Shown in pieces: positions 6,950 through 11,136 of a DNA stretch of 11,136 bases (positions within the stretch are counted from its first letter, which is position 1; the number at the start of each line of letters is the position of its first letter). The DNA comes from Acanthaster planci. Lineage: Eukaryota; Echinodermata; Asteroidea; Valvatida; Acanthasteridae. Where the stretch lies: NCBI RefSeq assembly GCF_001949145.1, contig NW_019091548.1:11229-22364 (forward strand), in the 5' to 3' direction. Below the pieces are notes generated by a model. The model did no database searches, was not told the DNA's origin, and saw nothing but the letters and a program-made list of their open reading frames with translations. The position numbers and the translations under genes are program-made.

Positions 6950-7080
6950 CAAATGAGACGTCTTCACTGATGTCGTAGGTTCAAGGCCCATCATAGTTCC
7001 CTCGTGAATTTCACTCGCGGGCTCTCGGACAGACGCTAGGAATCAGTGCTAGTGAAACCATGACAAAGGTAAAAACACTC
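6950..7080 (+). repeat. tRNA-like (SINE-type) repeat, plus-strand copy
   Basis: GATGTCGTAGGTTCAAGGCC contains a B-box-like GGTTCAAGGCC at 6978-6988. It is followed by CATCATAG...CTCGTGAATTTCAC, which aligns with the minus-strand repeat just to the left (shared GTAGGTTC, CATA/CAACATA and CTCGTGA blocks in the same order). The two copies point away from each other. Ends are approximate and the family is not identified. Confidence 0.4.
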
Positions 7081-8209
7081 TGAAAAAATACAGCATTCCG
7101 CGTTACGACAGATACTTGTAATGATCAGACAAGGACCACCTGCTCAAAAAAAGAAGAAAATAAAAGGGAGGCTAATCCAATCAAAAGTTGTAATGCTTTA
7201 AGGGCTTTCTAATGCTTTTACCCACAGCCTGAGGTTTAAAATGTGAAAGGTTAAGGAACCTTGCGAGGCAGTATGATTTTTTTCTCACATGGTGGCTGGA
7301 GCGGACTATTCCGTTGAGTCCGTTTCATTTTTCAGGGTTGCAGAGCCCTGAGTCCGTCCTAAAGGTAAATTAATGCTTCAGTGGTTGTCCCCTGGCCTCT
7401 ACAGCTCCTACAAACCACCAAAAACCACCAAAAGTACATCACAGTACCGTGGGGGTCCGTTTTCCCGGGCTATCCGGATTTGGGGGGGGGGCTCGCCACG
7501 CGCCAGCCAAGCCACATCACCACAGCAACACCCCCCAACAAAAATAACACTTCAAAGACAACCGAAAGAGGCCTCTGACAAGTTCCAGACAGCTGTCACT
7601 GATAAGAAAAATTCCACTGCCTACCCTAGGCACCGTTTTGTAAACAACCCATTAGATTGTACACAAGGGACCACTTAGCACACAGTTCTATGGGAATTGG
7701 CTGGAGGCTGGCTCAAGGCCGGCTGGAATGTTTTTTCTGGCTAGAGGAGGCCCTGGCTGTGTGGTTTTTCAGCGTGTACAGGGGTAGGATGTGATAAGTA
7801 ATCGTTGCATTTGGACGAAAAAAATTAAACGTTAATTAGCTCCAATGGACTCGCCAAAAGAGGACACTCCCTCTTCCCAGGGAAAATTTTGTCAATATAG
7901 ACTAGAAAAAAAACTTTAAACGTCCAAAATGTTTTTACTTTACCCGTAAATGGGTGACTAAACTGAAAAAATGCTCTTAAAACTCGTAACTGTGTAAATT
8001 AGGGAGAACTTCAATTTCTGAATGTGGCAAATCACAGGCCACGTGACACGAGACATTTGTGCCTCTTCATGAAAACGAATATATCACATTTCTATAAAAT
8101 ACGAGTTGAAGCGCGCACACATTTATAGATTTGTGTTACTTCGTGGTGTTGGTGACAAATTTAGAGAGAGTTTTTATAGACCTTTGTTTTGATCAGGCCA
8201 ACAAAATCA
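7081..8209. other. Non-coding stretch, no gene recognised
   Basis: No exon or domain is recognisable on either strand. A run of 10 G lies at 7482-7491 within a locally GC-rich, Pro/Thr/Ser-codon-biased segment (7373-7678). That segment yields two overlapping low-complexity plus-strand ORFs without family similarity. An imperfect palindrome, AGGGTTGCAGAGCCCT, lies near 7336-7351. Confidence 0.6.
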
Positions 8210-8640
8210 GTCTCTGGTCAGCGCGGGTGTCGATTTTGAAAGTGCGCGTCAATTTTTTCCAGTTTTTTCTCAAAATTCTTAAAACAGCGCCCTCTATTTC
8301 CGCACCGCCTGAATGCTCGCAATTAGACTGATTCCCGGCCACAAGTCAGAAGGGTAATTTGCTAATTCGTGGGTAATTCGTACCCGGTGATAGACCCGTT
8401 ACGACTGCATGACCATGATGTCGAGTACAAACAGTAGACCATGGGTAGGTTACAAAGTTACAGCCAGCTGATCAACAACACTGGTGGTATGACGTGCGAC
8501 GTGTTACTACTTACCTTTGCTCTATGATCCAATATGCCACTCATTTCTGTGTCCGCAAGTCTTAAAAAGCCACCCCCATCCCTTAACTAAAAAAACCCGC
8601 ATCGCTGCATCAATTCTGGAGCTTTAGTCTGACCAGAGAC
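8210..8640. repeat. Possible small inverted-repeat element (12-bp perfect ends)
   Basis: GTCTCTGGTCAG at 8210-8221 is exactly reverse-complementary to CTGACCAGAGAC at 8629-8640. They enclose about 407 bp that contains AGCGCCCTCTA and two GTAATTCGT/CTAATTCGT units near 8353-8390. The size and ends would suit a MITE, but similarity does not extend inward and no target-site duplication is evident. Chance remains possible. Confidence 0.25.
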
Positions 8641-9874
8641 CGAGCATTATTATTTGGGGGGGGGCTTTAAAGCATTGACCAACATTCTGTATTCACAGCC
8701 AAAGTTTGCAGAAAATTCAGTCCTAGTGGCAGCAATTTCTGCTTCACAATGCACATTTTACATTGTCAGTATTAAATCGCTAGGAATTATTATTAGCAGT
8801 TAACGTTCGTACAACTATTTACTGTTTAGTATTTTAACATTTGGAGGAGATGTTTCAACACGTCACTGGTTTTGTTCTTATGGTCAACCAATGGTTTTGC
8901 ATTCTAAAAAAAAATCTCGTTTAAAATTCAAGTTTACGGCTTTTCCACCATCATAAATCTACATAGTCTTAAATGCAAAAGGCATGTTTTACAAATTCTG
9001 TCTTGTAGGCCATTGGAATATCAATGAACATTTGAAAAATTCGGGCTGTTCAAAATACGTGCGGGAATAACAAAATGTCCCAAAACACACACACACCTAC
9101 AACACAAGTTCAAATGTACATGTAAGTCTCCCTTTTATTCTACAAATGTATCGAAAAGCTTCGCACTGAAGCCCACAGCTTGACATAAATACGAACGTGC
9201 GCTCATCATCGCTGTAGATAAACTTGGTGATAATACTAAGGACGGCGTGGGTTTCTCGAAAACTCATGCGTTGGGCCCTGCAGGATACAGTATTCGGCTA
9301 AGGTTGCAGGTTAATCATTATGCCTCACTTTACGAATGCCAAATCTTCATACTTTGGAAAGTAAACATTAAGGGTCACCTTGGCTCTTCACGCAGGTGGT
9401 GGCCGGCCCTGCCGCAATTCAGTGATCCACAATCTGGTAATGGAGTGTCTCCGAACGCATTCATGTGAGTTAAACAGTTGCTTTATTAATTAAAGAGACA
9501 CTTTCGATAGAAAACAACAAATCCAATCCAATCTCACTCTCCCCTCCGTCCCCGTCATTTCGAAGTCATTTCCCTACCCAGTCCTATTTCTGACGAGTTT
9601 TCATTAATCTGTGAAAACAGAAATAATCTAGTTTCGATATTTTCTAGATTAGAGAAAGCAAAACGTTGGGGATTCACGAGAGCCTTCATTGTCCCAGTAG
9701 TAATTTAGACGCAACTAACAGGTAGTTTCTGAATGCCAGTTTCTTCTTTATGTTTACTTTCTAAAGCAATGCTCTGTCTTCAGATGTTATGTTTTCATTT
9801 TAATAAATGTATTTTGTGAAACGTTTTCCTAAGGTCCCCTAGGCTTCTACAACACCACTTTTGGTCCCCTATTC
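8641..9874. other. Non-coding stretch, no gene recognised
   Basis: The stretch contains a 9-G run (8656-8664), a short (AC)n tract (about 9084-9095) and three ATCCA units (about 9519-9534). A 73-codon plus-strand ORF (9247-9468) ends just before a GTGAGT-like donor sequence. It has no recognisable domain and no convincing acceptor, so it is not called a gene. Confidence 0.6.
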
Positions 9875-10190
9875 GATTCTCCGGGCGCCATAAAAGTGGA
9901 CCACTAGAAACTTCAAATTCCCACCAAAAATTAATGTGATAATCCAAAAGTAGACATCCCAATTTTCTCATTTCATCTAAGTAGATTTCGTATTGAATAT
10001 GTTTAAAAACTCAGTTTTCTGCTAGCAGAAATTTTCGTTTAATTTTGACGACTCTCACGGCGACCCAAAAAAGGACAAGTAGAAACTTCCAATTACTCTT
10101 AGCCACAATTGCTACGATGCTCCAAATGTGGAAACCCAATTTTCTAATAATACTACCCGAATTTACTACAAGTAAATTTGGATTTTGCTT
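9875..10190. repeat. Divergent direct duplication, period about 176 bp
   Basis: Unit 1 (about 9875-9995) and unit 2 (about 10050-10185) share ordered blocks: GA(T/C)TCTC.CGGCG, TAGAAACTTC with AATT following (9904 and 10080), TCCAAA.GT, CCCAATTTTCT (9958 and 10135) and AGTA(G/A)ATTT (9980 and 10171). Spacing between matching blocks grows from 175 to about 191 through small indels. The duplication directly adjoins the foldback on its left and may be part of the same element. Confidence 0.6.
10016..10031. repeat. Perfect 16-bp palindrome
   Basis: TTTCTGCTAGCAGAAA is its own reverse complement. It lies between the two direct-repeat units and carries the same CTGCT/AGCAG core that recurs through the foldback to the right. 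Confidence 0.85.
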
Positions 10191-10209
10191 CTACTCCTTA
10201 AAGTGGACA

Positions 10210-10708
10210 ATGGAGGACGAAAACTGGCCATCTGCTTATCTGCTATCAGAATGGTAGAAAAACAGATGTTATGTTCTGGTAACATGCATTTCCACTTGTC
10301 TACATTTTTGCCACTTCAAAAAGCAGAACGAAAATTGTTTGGTTATGCATTTTTCTATTTTTCTGCTTTCAGAAAAGCAGATTTTACTTTTTCTTCATTC
10401 GCAGGTGGCCAAAAAGCGGCCATCTGCTTGAACAGGCAGAAAAGTTGAATTCACGGTTGTCGTCAAAAGGTTCAATTCACTTCCCTGCTTGTTTAACTGG
10501 TAAAACGCAGATGGGTACTTTTCGGCCACCATGAAAAAAAGGGAAAAGTAAAACTACTTTTGTAGCAGCAGAAAAGTGGAAAATGGTCATTCTGCTTTTG
10601 AGGTAGCAGAAAAGTAGGAAAGTCAAAAATTGCATGTTACAAAGACGTAAAATCTGCTTTCTACTATTCTGATAACATAAAAGCAGATGGTCACTTTCGT
10701 CCTCCATA
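10210..10708. repeat. Near-palindromic foldback element (about 500 bp)
   Basis: The left arm starts ATGGAGGACGAAA (10210) and the right arm ends with its reverse complement, TTTCGTCCTCCAT (10695-10707). Inward, both arms share in order CCATCTGCTT, a TATCAGAAT.GTAGAAA block, GTAACATGCA, a run of AAGCAGAA blocks, TTTTACTTTT, GGTGGCC.AAAA, CCATCTGC and finally GTGAATT/GTTGAATT near the centre (about 10458). There is almost no spacer. The arms are imperfect, with many substitutions and small indels, so this is an old foldback or MITE-like element rather than a recent assembly palindrome. The three ORFs across it (plus 10045-10257, plus 10185-10448, minus 10477-10716) merely translate the repeat. 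Confidence 0.75.
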
Positions 10709-11136
10709 ATGAACACCCATAATGTACACTTTTGCTAGCGAAATCATGCCCAACCAAAATTTGCAATTTTCAGGACAAACCAAAAATTCCAAATTTCTGC
10801 CAGCGAAAACTTCTATCGAAGGTGTGCAACCTTGAGGTTCTTTTATTTGAATATGAAATAGAGCAGTTCATAAATTATAAACCGTAGCGTGGCATTTCTT
10901 TCGTCATCTGTTTACATCCGGCCGATTGAGATTTTGTACACAATATGCTGAGGCAACCAGACTTTAAAAAAGGCTAACGCAGCTCTTGATGATTTGCTTC
11001 CAAACAAAATAAACTTTGACATTTCTACAAGCATTAGGATGACGACATCCTGAGATAATAATTGTCGACCCTAATCACCCTTCGACAAGGTTGTAAATCT
11101 GAGGGTCTTCATGGAAAGCAGTCCTGTGCACCGATT
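10709..11136. other. Non-coding stretch to the window end
   Basis: I see no gene. Just outside the foldback lie two loosely similar units, TTTTGCTAGCGAAA (about 10731) and TTCTGCCAGCGAAAA (about 10794). They echo the palindrome at 10016. A short hairpin, AGGAT-GACGAC-ATCCT, lies near 11036-11051. Confidence 0.5.

Noticed and set aside
7373-7678. Two overlapping plus-strand ORFs rich in Pro, Thr and Ser
   Set aside because: The composition is low complexity around a 10-G run, with no homology signal and no splice or promoter context.
9247-9468. 73-codon plus-strand ORF ending beside a donor-like GTGAGT
   Set aside because: No recognisable domain and no convincing acceptor. The opposite strand is also partly open.
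10045-10716. Three ORFs across the foldback
   Set aside because: They are translations of the inverted-repeat arms. The shared peptide pieces (for example MEDE near the arm ends) come from the repeat itself.

Overview
This is animal nuclear DNA, not prokaryotic. It is AT-rich, has no operon-like gene packing, contains a spliced gene's last exon with a splice acceptor and poly(A) signals, and carries several kinds of interspersed repeat. The sigma-type glutathione S-transferase exon and the Polinton/Maverick-like element fit a marine invertebrate, but the window alone does not fix the phylum.

Left third (about 1-3992): a decayed, internally deleted Polinton/Maverick (adintovirus-like) element. 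From left to right it holds a small intact acidic coiled-coil ORF (minus), a divergent AT-rich spacer, a small basic ORF with two stop codons (plus), the N-terminal half of an rve-type integrase with two stop codons (plus), the N-terminal and exonuclease half of a protein-primed family B DNA polymerase broken by many frameshifts (minus), and remains of a small basic reading frame (minus). Integrase and polymerase converge and are both cut off within about 10 bases of each other near 1090. One deletion therefore seems to have removed the integrase C-terminus, the polymerase palm and everything that lay between. No capsid, protease or packaging ATPase sequence is recognisable, so the remnant cannot be autonomous.

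Middle (about 3993-5945): roughly 1.65 kb without a firm gene, then the terminal exon of a sigma-class GST (5644-5832, plus) with a stop codon and poly(A) signals. No other GST exon is visible upstream, so the rest of the gene probably lies left of the window. In that case the Polinton remnant would sit in its intron.

Right half (about 5946-11136): no gene recognised. It holds AT-rich sequence, two tRNA-like (B-box) repeats arranged head to head near 6840-7080, two long G runs, a divergent direct duplication with a period of about 176 bp (9875-10190), and a near-palindromic foldback of about 500 bp (10210-10708) built from short CTGCT/AGCAG modules. ORFs called inside these repeats are by-products of their structure.

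The genes do not form one pathway. The story is a host detoxification gene in a region shaped by transposable-element insertion, internal deletion and decay.
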